From Plantago major (Eukaryota; Streptophyta; Magnoliopsida; Lamiales; Plantaginaceae): a stretch of DNA of 64,000 nucleotides. The notes beneath the pieces are model-generated. The model was not told where the DNA came from and made no database searches. It saw only the letters and a program-made list of their open reading frames with translations. Positions 34,561 to 47,656 of this stretch are shown here, piece after piece. The stretch is taken from NCBI GenBank assembly GCA_026545765.1, contig CM048839.1, positions 45,554,677 through 45,618,676 on the forward strand. Direction: 5' to 3'. Within the stretch, counting starts at the first letter, position 1; each line of letters begins with the position of its first letter. Both the position numbers and the translations under genes were made by a program.

Positions 34561-35830
34561 AGCCAGTATCGGATCACCTAAATCTTGCTCAGGTCCACAT
34601 AAACACCTTTCTTGCTCAAGACTGATATTTTATTAATATAGAAAGGACAAAACACGAGGGTATATATATAGGAACCCATGAGTACAAGGTGTTAACAAAG
34701 CAATACAGACAACCTCAAAAGCAACAAGCCATTTAAAGTAAACCACCCAGTCACTAGGTGAAATATGGAACTTAAAACACCAATCTCAAAATATTAAAAC
34801 AAAGAGTATCAAAAGTGAGAGTAACGAGAAGTTAAGTGTGGAGAAATTATGCGAAGACACATCATGATCGCATCAGTGGATAAGCATCTCGTGACTCATC
34901 AAAATGATAACGAGCGGAAGATAAATTGTATGTTAGAGTTGCATCTCAAACATCTGTTAGAGTTACGTTACATCTCAGTGTTCATAGAAGTTGGACTTGG
35001 GAGACATTGCCATCGAGATTTCTCAGGCCCAAGATGTATCTTTTGTTGAGTTTTTTTGTGTATAGTGAGGTATGACTCTTTACGTTAAGAACTTTGGAGC
35101 ATTTAAAATTAGATCTCAAGAGATGACTTGCGCTTCTTACCTTGATACATTCTTTCATGCAATCTTCCGAGCTGGCTTAGAATGTGGTTAAGAAAGATTT
35201 GCATTTGTGCTACGTAATTATATAATTCTTTAATTTATCTCTAGATTTTTCGAAGAGCAGCATAAAAGGACAGTCCCATCAAGTGGCAAATTTTCTAGAA
35301 ACATCAGGAATGTATACCTAGACAGGAAATGTAGATTGGATGTTGGTCACACTTCAAGTTTTAGTCGAAGAATCACTACTCACTACCACCATCCTTACAA
35401 AAAAACTTTATAAAAAAGTTTTTAGCCATCCTTAAAGTCATGTAATCTGCTTGTTTTTGTAGTCGAGGAAACTTGACTTCACGTTGATGATTGAATTATC
35501 TACGATTTTGTATTTGTTTATCTATTAACACGACTACTCTGATCTTTCGATTAATTTACGTTGTACTTATTTTATTCATTATTTGAAGTAAAATATGTTG
35601 TATCGAAGGAGTTGGTAGTTTGTGATAGCAATCGGGACATAACCTCGTTCCTCTAACCAAGCACCGTGCAAAGGAGGTCCCAGAATAGAAAGTGAGCTAA
35701 CCGTAGTTAATAGTACTAATTCAGCTTCGCCTTCACACCGCTAAGCTGTGAAAATGGTCTCGTCGTTCATATCTATGTGAAGGAGAGGAGATTCACTTTT
35801 GTGCACAGAAGATCTATCTGATTACATACA
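34561..35830. other. Intergenic upstream of the F-box gene
   Basis: No gene recognised. Near 34625–34680 the minus strand has TATATATA followed by AATAAA-like sequence, possibly a leftover of an LTR associated with the neighbouring Gypsy remnant. Confidence 0.35.
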
Positions 35831-35840
35831 TATATAAAAG
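35831..35840 (+). promoter_or_regulatory. Candidate TATA box of the F-box/LRR gene
   Basis: TATATAAAAG lies 52 bp upstream of the ATG at 35892. That leaves a leader of only about 20–30 nt if used, so an alternative upstream start is possible. Confidence 0.4.
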
Positions 35841-35891
35841 ATCGATTTTTTTTGGTTATACCTCACCGGTTTGTTGTCGGAAAGCAGGAAG

Positions 35892-38800
35892 ATGAGAAGA
35901 AAAGGAGAAGCAAAACAAATGAAGGGTTGCGATTGGATAAACTCACTCCCCGATGAAATGATACTGGAAATTTTGCGTCACGTTGATTGCAAGCTCAGCC
36001 GAGACGCTTGTGACTTGGTCTGTAAGCGGTGGCTCAGACTCGAGAGGCTTAGCCGCGACACCGTTCGAATCGGCGCATCCGGCTCACCGGATAATCTCGT
36101 CCAGCTGCTTAGCCAACGCTTTGTTAATGTTAAGCAAGTTTTCGTTGACGAACGCCTCTCGATATCGCTCTATCATCATTACGTGAGTGAGATTCTCAAT
36201 GCTCAATTTTGCCTTTTTTACTGGTTTTGTTTGTTGGTATTTATGGTATTGTTGCAAATTATGTGGCTTTGGTAATTTAGAGTTTCTGTTGTGTATGGGT
36301 GGGAGAATTGATGATAATTGTTGTTGATTTGAGTTAAAAGTCGGATCTTTTCGTGTTGTTTGTTTGTTCAAAATGGAAATTTAAGGAAGATTTATTTGCA
36401 AATGAGTTATGTCTGGATTTCTTCGATGAATCTGACGGCGTTACTTGAATTTCATGTGATCTCTTTAATTTGCTCAATTTCCTTGTTGAGGCGGAGTTGT
36501 TTGTCTTGTTGATATGTAGCAAAAGTGGACAAACATGAATTGGAAGATGAAATATCTGATTATATTGATGAATTGATGAGATAGTACTGTTACTATATGA
36601 AACTTTGCTATCTAATGATCATATATATAAACACAATCAGCTAAAACTAAAGCTATTCTAACTGCTAACACGTGCCTAGTGTCACTATGTCGGCATTCTA
36701 ACTAATTGTAAGGATACATATATGAATCTTCTACTTACCAAAATATTCCCCTACATCATGGAGTATGCTATCTACATTCTCCTCTGTCGTTTACCAAAAC
36801 ATTTTTGTTGGATTGGTTTTTGTACGGTTCTCATCCAAATTTGTGGTATCCAAGTTAGAGATTTTTTTGGAGAATGTATGAATTCATGACCTAAAGTTTG
36901 AGTTCTTATTAAAAGGATGCTTTTTGTACCAACAAGGTGCACCTTTGTTTTTGAAATACATTTATAAGAACTCCAAATTTGAACATGTGCTTGCTCTAGA
37001 GTAATCGTAAGATAGGTGACTCACATGGAATTTTCTGATTTTTCGCACAAGTGAGAGTGGGGACAAAGTGTGTTAAATTAGACATGTTGGATTGTCGGGC
37101 CAGTATATAATATAACCGGGAGAGTTGTCCTTAACAATCGAACCAGCTCAAAATGGTCTGACCTCAACCACAAGGGGCTGTGGTGTTACAAATGCTATCA
37201 GAGCTGAACCAACCCCGACCCACAAGTGGTAATTGGGTTGGTCCTAGAAAAGTTGTAGCCCCATGAGCATGTTGTGCATATTTAACGTGGACGGATAGTG
37301 ATACTCATACTAAGAGGGTGTACCTCTATGTAGGGAATTCAATTATCATACCTCCTAAGTCAAGCGTGCATGCTTTAGAGTAGTTTCATGATAAGTGGTG
37401 TGCATATGAGTGAGGATAAAGTGCGCTGCTATAAAGTACATTTGTTGGTTTGTGGGGACAATAGGCGTCATTGGTAACCGAGTTAGCCCAAATGGCCGGG
37501 ACTCAGTGCCTCGGTCTGCAAGGGATGGGGGCATCACAATATGAGATGCTGGTTCCATATAGTTCACAGTATTCTGGAATTCAGGTGTCTAACTTCGTGG
37601 AAAAGTGCGACATAATTACTCCCGTTGATTTTACTCTTTTAGAATGTCCTCCAGTGTAATTATTCTCTAATTATACAGGGAAAAAAACGCCGTGTTCGTC
37701 GTTTTCCTGCAACTGCTAGTCTCCACGTATCTGGCCAAAGCATGCCTGGAGATAATGGGATCGGAAGCTGCTTATCAGACAATGGACTTGAAGCTGTTGC
37801 AGATGGGTTTGTAAAACTTGAGAAGTTGAGCCTTGTTTGGTGCTCAAGTATCACGGATTCAGGTCTAAGGTCTTTCGCTGAGAAATGTAAATCACTTAAA
37901 TCATTGGATTTGCAGGTGAGCTCCTGAATTTTTCACTGAGATATGTTTGTTGTTTGATTGATATTCTGTATGTGCAGACGTAGCTGGTGATTGGCTAGAG
38001 TTTGTCTTTATCCATACTTTATTAGAATGGTCCTGCTGACTCATGCATGTAAAGTTGTGGAACATTGAGGAAATACACTATTATAAGGAATTCGTTCGTT
38101 AATGGAAAAGTGGAGAAATGAACTTCACTTTGCAAGACTCTTAACGGATTTTGTTCCGGAAAATCCTGGAAACTTGTTTCCTTTGCATTTTCTCTTCTTT
38201 CATACCTAACCGAGAAAAGTAATTTTTATCTTAACTGGAAAAATGATTTTATTACACTTACTGGTTATGGCTCTTTACATATTGTTTATCTTTAACTCCA
38301 GGAATAATCATGTCTATGTAACTTTTTAACATGTACAAGGGCTGCTACACTGGAGATGAAGGTTTAGCTGCTATTGGAGAATGTTGTAAGCGTCTCGAAG
38401 ATTTAAATTTGCGGTTTTGTGAAGGCTTGACTGATGCGGGGCTGGTTCAGTTGGTCAATGGCTGTGGAAGAACTTTGAAATCCGTTGGGATTGCTGCTTG
38501 TGCTAGGATCACTGATATCTCATTGGAAGCTGTTGGGTCCAATTGCAAATCTCTGGACACTTTGTCACTGGATTCAGATGTCATCAACAATGAAGGCTTT
38601 CTTGCTGTGGCCAAGGGCTGCCGACAGTTGAAAGTTCTGAAACTACAATGTGTAAATATTTCAGATCTGGCTTTGGAAGCTATTGGACAATTCTGTGTAT
38701 CATTGGAATTATTGGCTTTGTACAGCTTCCAGAAATTCACAGACAGGTAAATATTTTGTCTGTGCATTTTGTGTTCTCATTATTCACTTAGTGGACAGAA

Positions 38801-39400
38801 GTACAAGAATGTTATGGATTCGATACAAAATTAGTGTGGGCTAATGGCTAGTGTAGGGGTGGTGCTTTTATTTTTGAAAACCAAGTATTTGCTGAAAAAT
38901 GCTCATTACAGGGGGCTCTAGGTGTAATTATGCATTTAATGTATTACATATATGGAGTTCCATTATAGATAATGGAACTGAACTTGACCCTCTATCAGAA
39001 TTCTTCCATAGAAAGTTATGATTTCATTCATGTGTTTCATTTAAACTTTTGCAGGAGCCTGCATGCCATCGGAAAAGGATGTAAACGATTGAAGAATCTT
39101 ACATTGAGTGATTGCTACCTCTTAAGCAACCAGGCTTTAGATTTTGTAGCTGTTGGTTGTCCAGAGCTTATGCACATTGAAGTAAATGGCTGCCATAATA
39201 TTGGATCAGATGGATTAAAGTCAATCGGAAAATTTTGCACGTAAGCATTTGACCTATAACTGTCAAATCTTTATTTTAATTAGAATTTTTTTCCCTGGAC
39301 CGTATTAGACCAGAAAGAAGGAACTAGTACCTCTCCTCGATTCTTAAACTATAAGTCGTTTATTCAAACCAGATCAACTATGTTAACGCTTTCCATTCTA

Positions 39401-39454
<54 letters not shown>

Positions 39455-39700
39455 CACAAAGTCTCATGAGAGACAGTCTCTAGATAAGTTATCTAGAGAC
39501 GACATATGTTTTCAATAAAACCATCCATGTTATTAGTCAAAACGTCTATGTTGTTAATGAAATAAGTCTCGTTGTAATATAAAAAAACACCATTGTTGAG
39601 AACATATGTGTGTTTATTAATAACATCGATGATTTTCTTGACAATATAGGTCCGTCTCTAGATAAATTATCTAGAGACCGTATCTCAGGAGACTTACTCA

Positions 39701-39745
<45 letters not shown>

Positions 39746-40020
39746 GAGTAAGTCTCCTGGGAGACAGTCTCTAGATAATTTATCTAGAGACGGACCTATA
39801 TTGTCGAGAAAATCATCCATGTTATTAATCAAAACACCTATATTCTCAACATTGGTGTTTTTTCATATAACAACAAGATTTGTTTCATTAACAACATAGA
39901 CGTTTTGATTGATAACATGGACGGTTTCATTGATAACATAGGTCGTTTCTAGATAAGTTATTTAGAGACCGTCTCTCATGAGACTTTGTGTATTATTATT
40001 ATTATTATTATTATTATGAC

Positions 40021-40069
<49 letters not shown>

Positions 40070-42848
40070 GATTCTGATTTTTGGCCTTCAATTATGCACT
40101 GCAGTCGTCTTTCTGAATTGGCGTTGCTGTATTGTCAGCGGATAGAAGGTAATGCCCTAAGTGAAATAGGTGCAGGATGCAAATTCTTGCAAGCTCTTCA
40201 CTTGGTAGATTGCTCGGGTATTGGAGATGAATCCATATGCAGCATTGCAAGAGGTTGTCGGAATTTAAGGAAGCTCCATATTCGCCGATGTTATGAGGTC
40301 TTCTTCTTTCCCTTAGATTATGTTAATCCCTGTATGTCTACTTTATACGAGTCTACATGAGTTGCCAGTATGCATTTAAGACTTATTCATGATTTTGGTA
40401 CCTACGCAGAGCTAGTTTTCTTTTTCCCAATTACTGCAAGTATGCTTCTCATGGAAATTATGAGGTCATTTTATTGCGCCTCTATATATTTCAAAGCTAC
40501 GTGTCACTGCAATCCTGGTGCTCAATGAGTTGAAGGCGCATAATTCTTACTTCATTGAATGTCTATCGTTGGCTTCTTTATCGCAAGCATCATTTATGCT
40601 TGTTTCCCTCTTCCACAAATCAATAGTTGATTCCAGACCTTGATAGTAGTACATATCCAGGTGCCCTTGAATTTTTCCTATTCTTGGAGCTCTGAGAAGA
40701 AGCCTTTGATGTCGACCTCTTACCCTTACCCTTTTCTTTTATATTCAAAATTTGCTGAATCTCTTCTTCATCCTCATCCTCATCGACACCACACCTTTTT
40801 TCTTATTCTCAACATCTCCCAACAACCCCTTAACATTCTTTGGAGTCTCTTACGAGAAATTACTACCCTTGTAAATCAAGTTGATCTTCCTTAGCTATTC
40901 TAATACCTCCATTCCACTTCTTCCGACTGCAAAACTCACATCTCACCATTTCATTCCCAAGAAGTATAATTTTTTTTACCTTTGGTATGATCCTTTTTAT
41001 GGTGGTTGTGCCATATCTGGGAGTATTGTGGTAAGAAAACAAGAATTATAGGGAAGCCTGAATTCAATTGAATAGAAACCTAACAAAAGAGTTGAACAAT
41101 TGAAGTAAAACAAAGCACATACCTTAGGAATTGCACGCCGCTGGAGCCTTAGGGAGGGAGTGTGCTAGTTGGTCGGATGGGGGGAGGACAGAGCAGAAGA
41201 GGCGTATGCACAACTTGGCATAAAAAATTGAGGGGAAGTGCTGTGTAAATAGGTTAAAATTGGTCATTACCCCATAAAATTTGATGCGACATAGCTATTT
41301 GTCTGCTACAAGCTGCGAACTGGATCCCGTGATCCTCTGCAACATTGAAGTAGGCCGCTACAGGGGTATCGGTTGCACCACCTCTTAAAAGCGCGACCAA
41401 TAACAGTGTTCTACACGGAGAGCCAAGATAACATCTTGGTTTATCATCACTCTCCATGGAGTCTCATATTTTACTGAACCTGCAGCCTTACAATACTTCA
41501 AAGGCAATGCAGGATTACATGAAAAAAATCTACACTTAATAATTCAGTAAGCAGGTTTCAGTTTAAATAACAGATGACTATTTATTCTTAAAGCTAGTTG
41601 TCTGTTGAAGAGTTCTACTCAGGTTTCTCCAATATGTGATGAGCTCAATACACTGATATCGAGTAATCTTCAGTTTCTAATACTGTGATCAGTGAAGACT
41701 AGAACGGATCAATTTCTTATGAAACTGCGTCCAGATTTTGACTCTGATTGATCTCAATTAATGACTAAGAATGCAGTTCCTTCTCTTGATGATTGCTTAG
41801 GTGAATTGCTTTCAGAGGAATTAAGATTACTTGGAGCCCAGTGGAACAACTTCCATCTCCAAATCAAGTGGCGTTTGGTGCTCAAAGGAAAATATAAGGG
41901 CTGGGTTCTCATTCTACTAAGAAACTTTTTCAGGGCCCAAGTGGTTCATCGTGAACCCAAGTGACAGAACCTTGAAATCTACCTTTTGTTCGGAACGAAA
42001 TTGCCATTGTATTCCAATAGGAACCGAGAATACGATCTCACAAACTACTAAAGCCAATACACCCAATCTAGCTATCTAAAAATGATATGGAACCATGATG
42101 AATTCGTGAAAGGAAATGTGGATCCACATTCAAGCTCATGAACGTTGGTTTAGTCTAACTAGGCTGGTTTGCCAGTTTATTTATTTATGCTATTTATTCT
42201 CTAGAACTGAGCTTTATGTATATATCATTTTGGACCCTTACAACTATGATCACTGAGATTAAACTTTCGTCTAGTTTAGGGTTCTTCCCTATTATTGAGG
42301 TTTACCCCTGGCTCTTGCTAGATTAATCTCTAGTGTGGCTCGAGCACACAGTTGCGAGTCAGTTTATCCCTCGTTTGTTTACTTGCTCCTGAGTTAGTTG
42401 GCATTAGACCAGGCTTGCCTAGGTTTTCCTGGAGAAATATTTATTGAGAGTATTAATTCATGGAATTTATGAGGGCTGCAATGGAGTTAATTGGAGGATT
42501 CAAGGAGAGATAATCCAATATATACGAGAATTGACTGTGATGACACTGTAACTGGTATTGGGAAACAATTCCAACCATAAGCCACCGGCTACCGCACACG
42601 AGCTAGTGGTAGCCGAGCAGGCGGTATAGCGAGGTAGACAGCTGCTTGAGCAGTCCATGAGCGTGAGGTGCTCCACGCACATGAGCTGCTCGGCCTAGGT
42701 ATGACTAGGCTTGTGTCGGGAGCAGATTGGAGAATTCTTTTCTAAGATACTCTATCACGTCTTATGTCAAGGAGAGATGCGTTGCAAGTCTTTCGTAGCC
42801 TATAAATATGGGCTTAAAAAAGCTGGAGTTTATGAACTTTTGATATCC

Positions 42849-42939
<91 letters not shown>

Positions 42940-44037
42940 CACACAACAACCTTTTTAGATGCACCTTGAACGTTTGGGTCCCTATCGTTTCAAAATTTAC
43001 ATTTGAGGTCCATTTTTCAACCAAAATGTTGACTTTGTGTAGAATGTCCCATTTACCCCTGAATAAAACATCTTCATCTTATGGAAAAAACGAAGGTCGC
43101 TTTGCTGCTTTCCTTTGATGGCGATCTTGTCAAAGAGGCGATTTCAGTCAGATAATCAGGAGATTCCGGTACGAGAGGATGATGTCTGTGATGCTTTGGA
43201 GGATGCGATGGACGAGGAGGTATTTCCGGAGGATGCTGGTGGTTTCGAGAGAGATGATACTGCTTTTGGGGACTATGAAAGTGGCGAGGTTAGGGATTAC
43301 GGTCCACGGCCGAGTTTGGGATGATCTCGGTCGATTGAATCACGATTTACGAGGAGATGGAAAATCGTTTCCGTAATCGCGTCAAAATGGATTGATGCTG
43401 GATTATACTATTCCGTCTAATCGTGAGGTTCTCAAGTTTACGCCGGAGGATGTGTGTGAGTCGATCGAATTTCGCAATTTATCGTTTCTCGAACATTTGT
43501 CGAGCTCAATTTCGTGGATGCTATGAAACGGTTTGTGGCGAGTCGGTGGAAGCTTTCGCCTCAGATTCATATGGCTGATAATGGAGTTTTTGTATTCGCT
43601 CGATTCAAATTGAGGATCAACTTCAGATACTCGGGAGGTCCTCGTCAGTGAAAGGAACCTTTCCTTCGCTTTGAAGCAATGGAGTCTGTGTATCTTCGAT
43701 CCTAGTACTTTAATCGATTATCCCGTTGGGTGAAGTTGCCGGGACTTGATCGGATCCTAGTACTTTAATTGATTATCCTGTTTGGGTGAAGTTGCCGGGA
43801 CTTGATCTGCAATTTTGGCAGTAAAAAGAGAATAGATCTCAAGGGCATTTTTGGCAAGAAAAATGATTTTTTCACTCTCTCTCATCAAAGTCGACTTTTG
43901 ACTTCAATGTAAATAAAATTTTGATGCGCTTCAATGTTTGTCCTTCTCAGAAATTGTGAAACGTTAGGGACCCAAACGCTTATTCACTATCTAAAAAGGT
44001 GGTCGATGTAAATCGCCTATATATATATATGTATACA

Positions 44038-44068
<31 letters not shown>

Positions 44069-47000
44069 GTATATATATATATATGCCTAGGTTATTTACA
44101 AAACTCTCTGGATAATTGACATATTACACATAAACTAGTGTTCCGTTAGTGTCTTCCATAGACCCCATGCCACCAATTATTCATTACACAAAACTTCCAA
44201 CTGTTAAGTTTTCCACAAAATGCCCCTATGACGAAATACATGCATAAAAAATAAAAAAGTAAGAAAGAAAATTAAAAAAAGTAAAAAAGAATAATAGGAA
44301 AAAAAAATAAAATTTAAAGGAAATATAAAGCAGATGCAACAGCCATGGCAGGTTAGCTCCGCCGTGGTTGGAGTGCCCATGGCGGAGTACCTGCAACTCT
44401 GTAAGCTCCGCCCTGGGCAGAGCACATAGGTGGAGCTGTGTGAAACTCTGCCAATGGCAGAGCTTCAACACTGCTCCAATCTAGAGCTAACAGCTGCAGA
44501 TCGTAGCAGAGCTTTGATCCAGTGGCGGAGTTTAGTTGCTCTGCCATTGGAGCGGAGCTTAGCAGCTCCGGTTGGTGACCGGAGGTTCTGCTATGTACTC
44601 TGCTCATGGCGGTGGTGACCAGAGTTTTTTCTTTAATTTTTCAATTTTTCAATTTATTAATTTTTCACTTTCTTTCATTTTTCTTTTATTTTTTAATTTT
44701 TATTTGATGAAATAAAGGGCATTTTGATCCTTTCATTTGAAAGTTATCGGCAGAGGGTCTGAATGTAATGAATGAATGGATCACTCATTTATGTCTAATA
44801 TGTTAATTATCCAAAGGAGTTTTGTGTAAATACTAAATAACGATATGCTCTATGTATCACGAGCGAACAAAGTAGCTTAAGAGCTAGATGAGGTTATTTA
44901 TTGTTTGACCAACATCAGTCTGTTATGTGAACAGTTAGTTGATAGGCTAACCCGTTTAATGCGCTATTATGCTATATTATTGTAGTATAAGTTAGCTTAT
45001 TTGTTTCTATAATCGATATTTAGCAAATCGGCTACCTTATCGGCTAATTACTTAATGTCTCCATTAAATTAGCTAGCTTATCACCTTTTATTTAACAACC
45101 ATCATGCAGCTTATCGGCTAGTTTTGAGAAGCAATTTCCTAATAATCTGATTTGAACTCCATTCGGTTAACACTACAAAAAGCCCATAATATAAAAAGTT
45201 TTAATCATAATAAATTAGGGACTTATAGCATCAATACACAATCCAAAGTGAAGTCTATAATTTGCATCTTTTCCTTGAATTAAATCTATTGAATCTTTTC
45301 CTGTTGCATACAGTATGTTTTTTGGCTTTGCATATTAGAGTAAATTAGATACTTTTAAAATTTCAAGGTGCGTAGTTAGAAGAAATATACTGTGCCCGTG
45401 TTCATATGACCTTTGTGTATGTTCTGGTATGTTATCAAACCTTAATTTCACCTGTCTTCTCATGACTGTTTCCATTTTAACATTAACAGGTGGGTGACCG
45501 GGGGATAATTGCTGTTGGTGAGAACTGTAAATATCTTACAGACCTCAGTCTGCGATTCTGTGATAGGTTTGGACCTCCCCCATTCAAATGATATGAACTC
45601 TGACTATATGCATTATCATCATCTTTACTCAGTTCGGGAAAGCACGTTTCCCTGCTTAACTGATTTGCTGCATTTTGAAATCTTCATAGCAAAATGTATT
45701 TATTTATCATTAATGTTGAATAAGGACTTCGGGTTATGGAATTACCAGGGTTTCTTTGTGGGATTGAATTTTATGCTTATAAACTGAATGTCTTAATTTT
45801 CCGATGTGGACAATCTTCCCTTCCTTTGGTGCAAGACACTTATTGCAGTTGAAGAGTCAAAGATTTTTAAGGAACAAACAAAGAACTTTTATGGCTACAA
45901 GGTAGGTTGTCTATTCTAGAGCATAGTCCCAATCTACCAAAACACAACGACAAAGGTTAACTTGGTGCTTAGAAAACTGTTTTGAAGTACAGGAGCTTCA
46001 TTTTATTTACTCTGTTGCTTCCCTAGTTTACATGTATAAACAACTCTGCTGTAAAATCCTTGTTCTGATCTAAGATGGTTCATATTTTACTGGAGTTGGT
46101 AAGATCTGGGTCTGTATGGGATGTTTACGAATGTATAGAAACATCATGCAAATGAAAAAAAGCTACCATTTGGCACTAACATTCACCAATTATTATTGAA
46201 TGAGTCCTCAAATTTTGTGCTTGTTGCAACTAATGATTGCTGAAATAGCGAAGTAGGTACGCTTAACATTGTTAGATTTGCACAATGCTCTCTGACGAAA
46301 TTTTCTTTTGGGTGCTATTTCAAAATAATTCGTTCATAGTTTCTTAGATACGTCTTTTACATGTTCTTCTTTTACAACAGGGTAGGTGATGAATCCCTGA
46401 TTTCGGTTGGTCAAGGTTGTTCATTGGAGCATTTGAATGTGAGTGGCTGCCACCACATTGGGGATGCTGGGATTATAGCTGTTGCCAGAGGTTCCCCACA
46501 GCTCAGATCTCTGGATGTGAGTGTACTTCAGGTGCATTCTCAAACTCTTGCCATATTGATACATTGGCTGTTCTTGTTAAGAATAAGTCTATATCCTTAT
46601 CTCAATCTTCACTATTATCTTTATGCTTATAAATATCTTTACTGATTGTAATTATTCTTTTCGTATTTGTAGAGTTTCTTGTAACCAATTTATGTATTTA
46701 TACTCATGCATGATGAAATGAAATACTCACTGACTTGGCAATATTCAATTTTTCTATATGGTATCATCAGCCATTCAGACTCTCACGAGCACTAGACATA
46801 GAAAGATCCTAAACCACCTTTTCATTCTATTCCTTCTTCTATAGTAGTACTTCATTCAAATTTTTTTCCACCGCTTCACATGTACACACACACACCTTTT
46901 CTTTCTCAGCTTTATTATCGGTTCTACCTCTGATACTTCTGTCAAGGGTCTGCAGGACCAAAAAAAAAAAAAGCCAAAATACGGTGCTTGGGAAGTATTC

Positions 47001-47656
47001 AAGCCCAGAGTCTGATTATGTGCTTGATATATATCACATGAAATGAAGCAGAGTTTTTTCACTGTCAAATATGTCAGTGATCATAATTACACAGCCCTTG
47101 GTCTTCTGGAAATAAGTACTACATGAATTTCACTGTTGGTTGATTTCGTGCCTAATATTAGAACTAAAATTGAACGCTCGAAAAGATGTGTGCATTGTGA
47201 ACACAGACAGGAGAACGTTCTTTGCATGCAAATGGTATACCAGATTAGTTGCAAGGAGCAACTGTTGGTTTTTATTTTGACATGATTTGATTGGTTCTTT
47301 TTAATGGAGAATTTCATAAGCCCCGAGTCCCTGACCTATTTAATGTTACTCTGTCACAGAAATTGAGCGATGGGGCATTGATGGAGCTGAGCGAATGTTG
47401 TCCAGCACTGACGGACATGGTGATATCTCATTGTCGTAAGATCACAGATGTGGGTCTTGGCTACCTTGCAAGGGGATGTACATTACTGGAGTCATGCCAC
47501 ATGGTATATTGCCCTGGCATTACAGCAGCTGGAGTCACTACCATGGTTACAGCTTGTATGAGGATGAAGAAATTGTTGGTCGAGAAGGGAAAGGTAACTG
47601 AACGGACTGAAAGACGTGCTGGATCAGTCATCAATTACCTCTGCGTCGAACTTTGA
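35892..47656 (+). CDS. FBL4: F-box/LRR-repeat protein, FBL4-like
   Basis: Eight exons: 35892–36182, 37679–37915, 38340–38746, 39055–39240, 40105–40297, 45490–45566, 46381–46531 and 47360–47656. Joined length 1839 nt, 612 aa, phase kept at all junctions. The start is the ATG at 35892 (MRRKGEAKQ); the open frame upstream begins only with TTG. The F-box is at about residues 17–60 (INSLPDEMILEILRHVDCK…CDLVCKRWLRLERLSR), followed by a basic cluster GKKRRVRR (98–105) that could be a nuclear signal. About 16 cysteine-containing LRRs then run to the C-terminus, closing with CHMVYCPGITAAGVTTM and KVTERTERRAGSVINYLC. F-box proteins recruit substrates to SCF ubiquitin ligases; the LRRs bind the target, which is unknown here. 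Introns 1, 4 and 5 carry transposons; intron 5 is 5.2 kb. Confidence 0.95.
37040..37545 (+). mobile_element. TRIM-like element in F-box gene intron 1
   Basis: A primer-binding-like TGCTATCAGAGC at 37193–37204 follows GTGGTGTTACA. The region before it (about 37040–37190) and a region further on (about 37409–37541) share a weak but ordered similarity (AACCAGCTCAAAATGG versus AACCGAGTTAGCCCAAATGG, and GGGGCTGTGGTGTTACAAT versus GGGGGCATCACAAT), as expected of two old LTRs. No coding potential. Confidence 0.45.
39455..39700 (+). mobile_element. MITE family R, copy 1
   Basis: 246 bp, from CACAAAGTCTCATGAGAGAC to GAGACTTACTCA. Each end contains a near-palindromic GTCTCTAGATAA…TTATCTAGAGAC block. 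The interior is degenerate repeats of words like AACATAGACGTTTTG and AAAACCATCCATGTTATTA. Copies 2 and 3 lie at 39745–39990 (inverted) and 54942–55185 (same orientation). Confidence 0.85.
39745..39990 (-). mobile_element. MITE family R, copy 2 (inverted)
   Basis: Reverse-oriented copy, from TGAGTAAGTCTCC to AGACTTTGTG. With copy 1 it forms a large imperfect palindrome inside intron 4 of the F-box gene. Confidence 0.85.
42853..42936. repeat. (AT)42 microsatellite
   Basis: Uninterrupted AT dinucleotides over 84 bp in intron 5 of the F-box gene, directly next to the left end of a TIR element. Overlapping short open frames here are artefacts. Confidence 0.95.
42935..44013. mobile_element. TIR element carrying a DUF4283 fragment (Pack-type candidate)
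   Basis: Left end ATTTACACACAACAACCTTT and right end (reverse complement) ATTTACATCGACCACCTTTT continue through CGTTTGGGTCCCTA for about 55 bp. AT microsatellites border both sides, so it probably inserted into, or seeded, an AT tract. The 1.08-kb body carries decayed coding sequence (separate entry). No transposase. Confidence 0.7.
43119..43812 (+). pseudogene. DUF4283-domain fragment, frameshifted
   Basis: The region is more GC-rich and codon-like than its flanks. An acidic N-terminal frame (ATG at 43118, ILSKRRFQSDNQEIPVREDD) runs to 43324. After frameshifts, segments REVLKFTPEDVCESIEFRN, VASRWKLSPQIHMADNGVFV and PVWVKLPGLDL follow, matching the order of conserved blocks in plant DUF4283 domains. 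These domains are common in plant LINE ORF1 and related zinc-knuckle proteins (family knowledge). The short direct repeat GGATCCTAGTACTTTAAT-like at about 43697 and 43753 shows further rearrangement. Not functional. Confidence 0.65.
44018..44084. repeat. AT/GT-rich microsatellite
   Basis: AT repeats with GTATAC and GTATATGT interruptions, adjoining the right end of the DUF4283-bearing element. Confidence 0.9.
44092..44832. mobile_element. TIR element with GCTCCGCC word-repeat interior
   Basis: Left end TTATTTACAAAACTCTCTGG continues as ATAATTGACATATTACACAT. The right end, read in reverse complement, gives TATTTACACAAAACTCCTTT and then GGATAATTAACATATTAGAC, so the inverted repeat is about 45 bp. 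The centre (44345–44625) is a GC-rich block of degenerate GCTCCGCCATGG/GGCGGAGC words between A/T-rich arms. No coding gene. Confidence 0.75.

Larger units (their letters stand above)
39402..40069. repeat. (ATT)n tracts framing two inverted MITEs
   Basis: ATT runs lie at about 39402–39454, 39701–39744 and 39991–40069, separated by the two MITE copies. All three read ATT/TTA on the plus strand. The last run ends about 35 bp before the exon 5 acceptor. Confidence 0.9.

Noticed and set aside
35871-35891. Upstream extension of the F-box protein (LSESRK)
   Set aside because: It begins with TTG, not ATG; the first ATG in frame is at 35892.
39402-40069. CRISPR-like alternation of repeats and spacers
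   Set aside because: This is a trinucleotide microsatellite with two inverted MITEs in a plant intron; CRISPR arrays do not apply.
42711-43118. Open frames of poly-(Ile-Tyr) across the AT tract
   Set aside because: Pure translation of the (AT)42 microsatellite.
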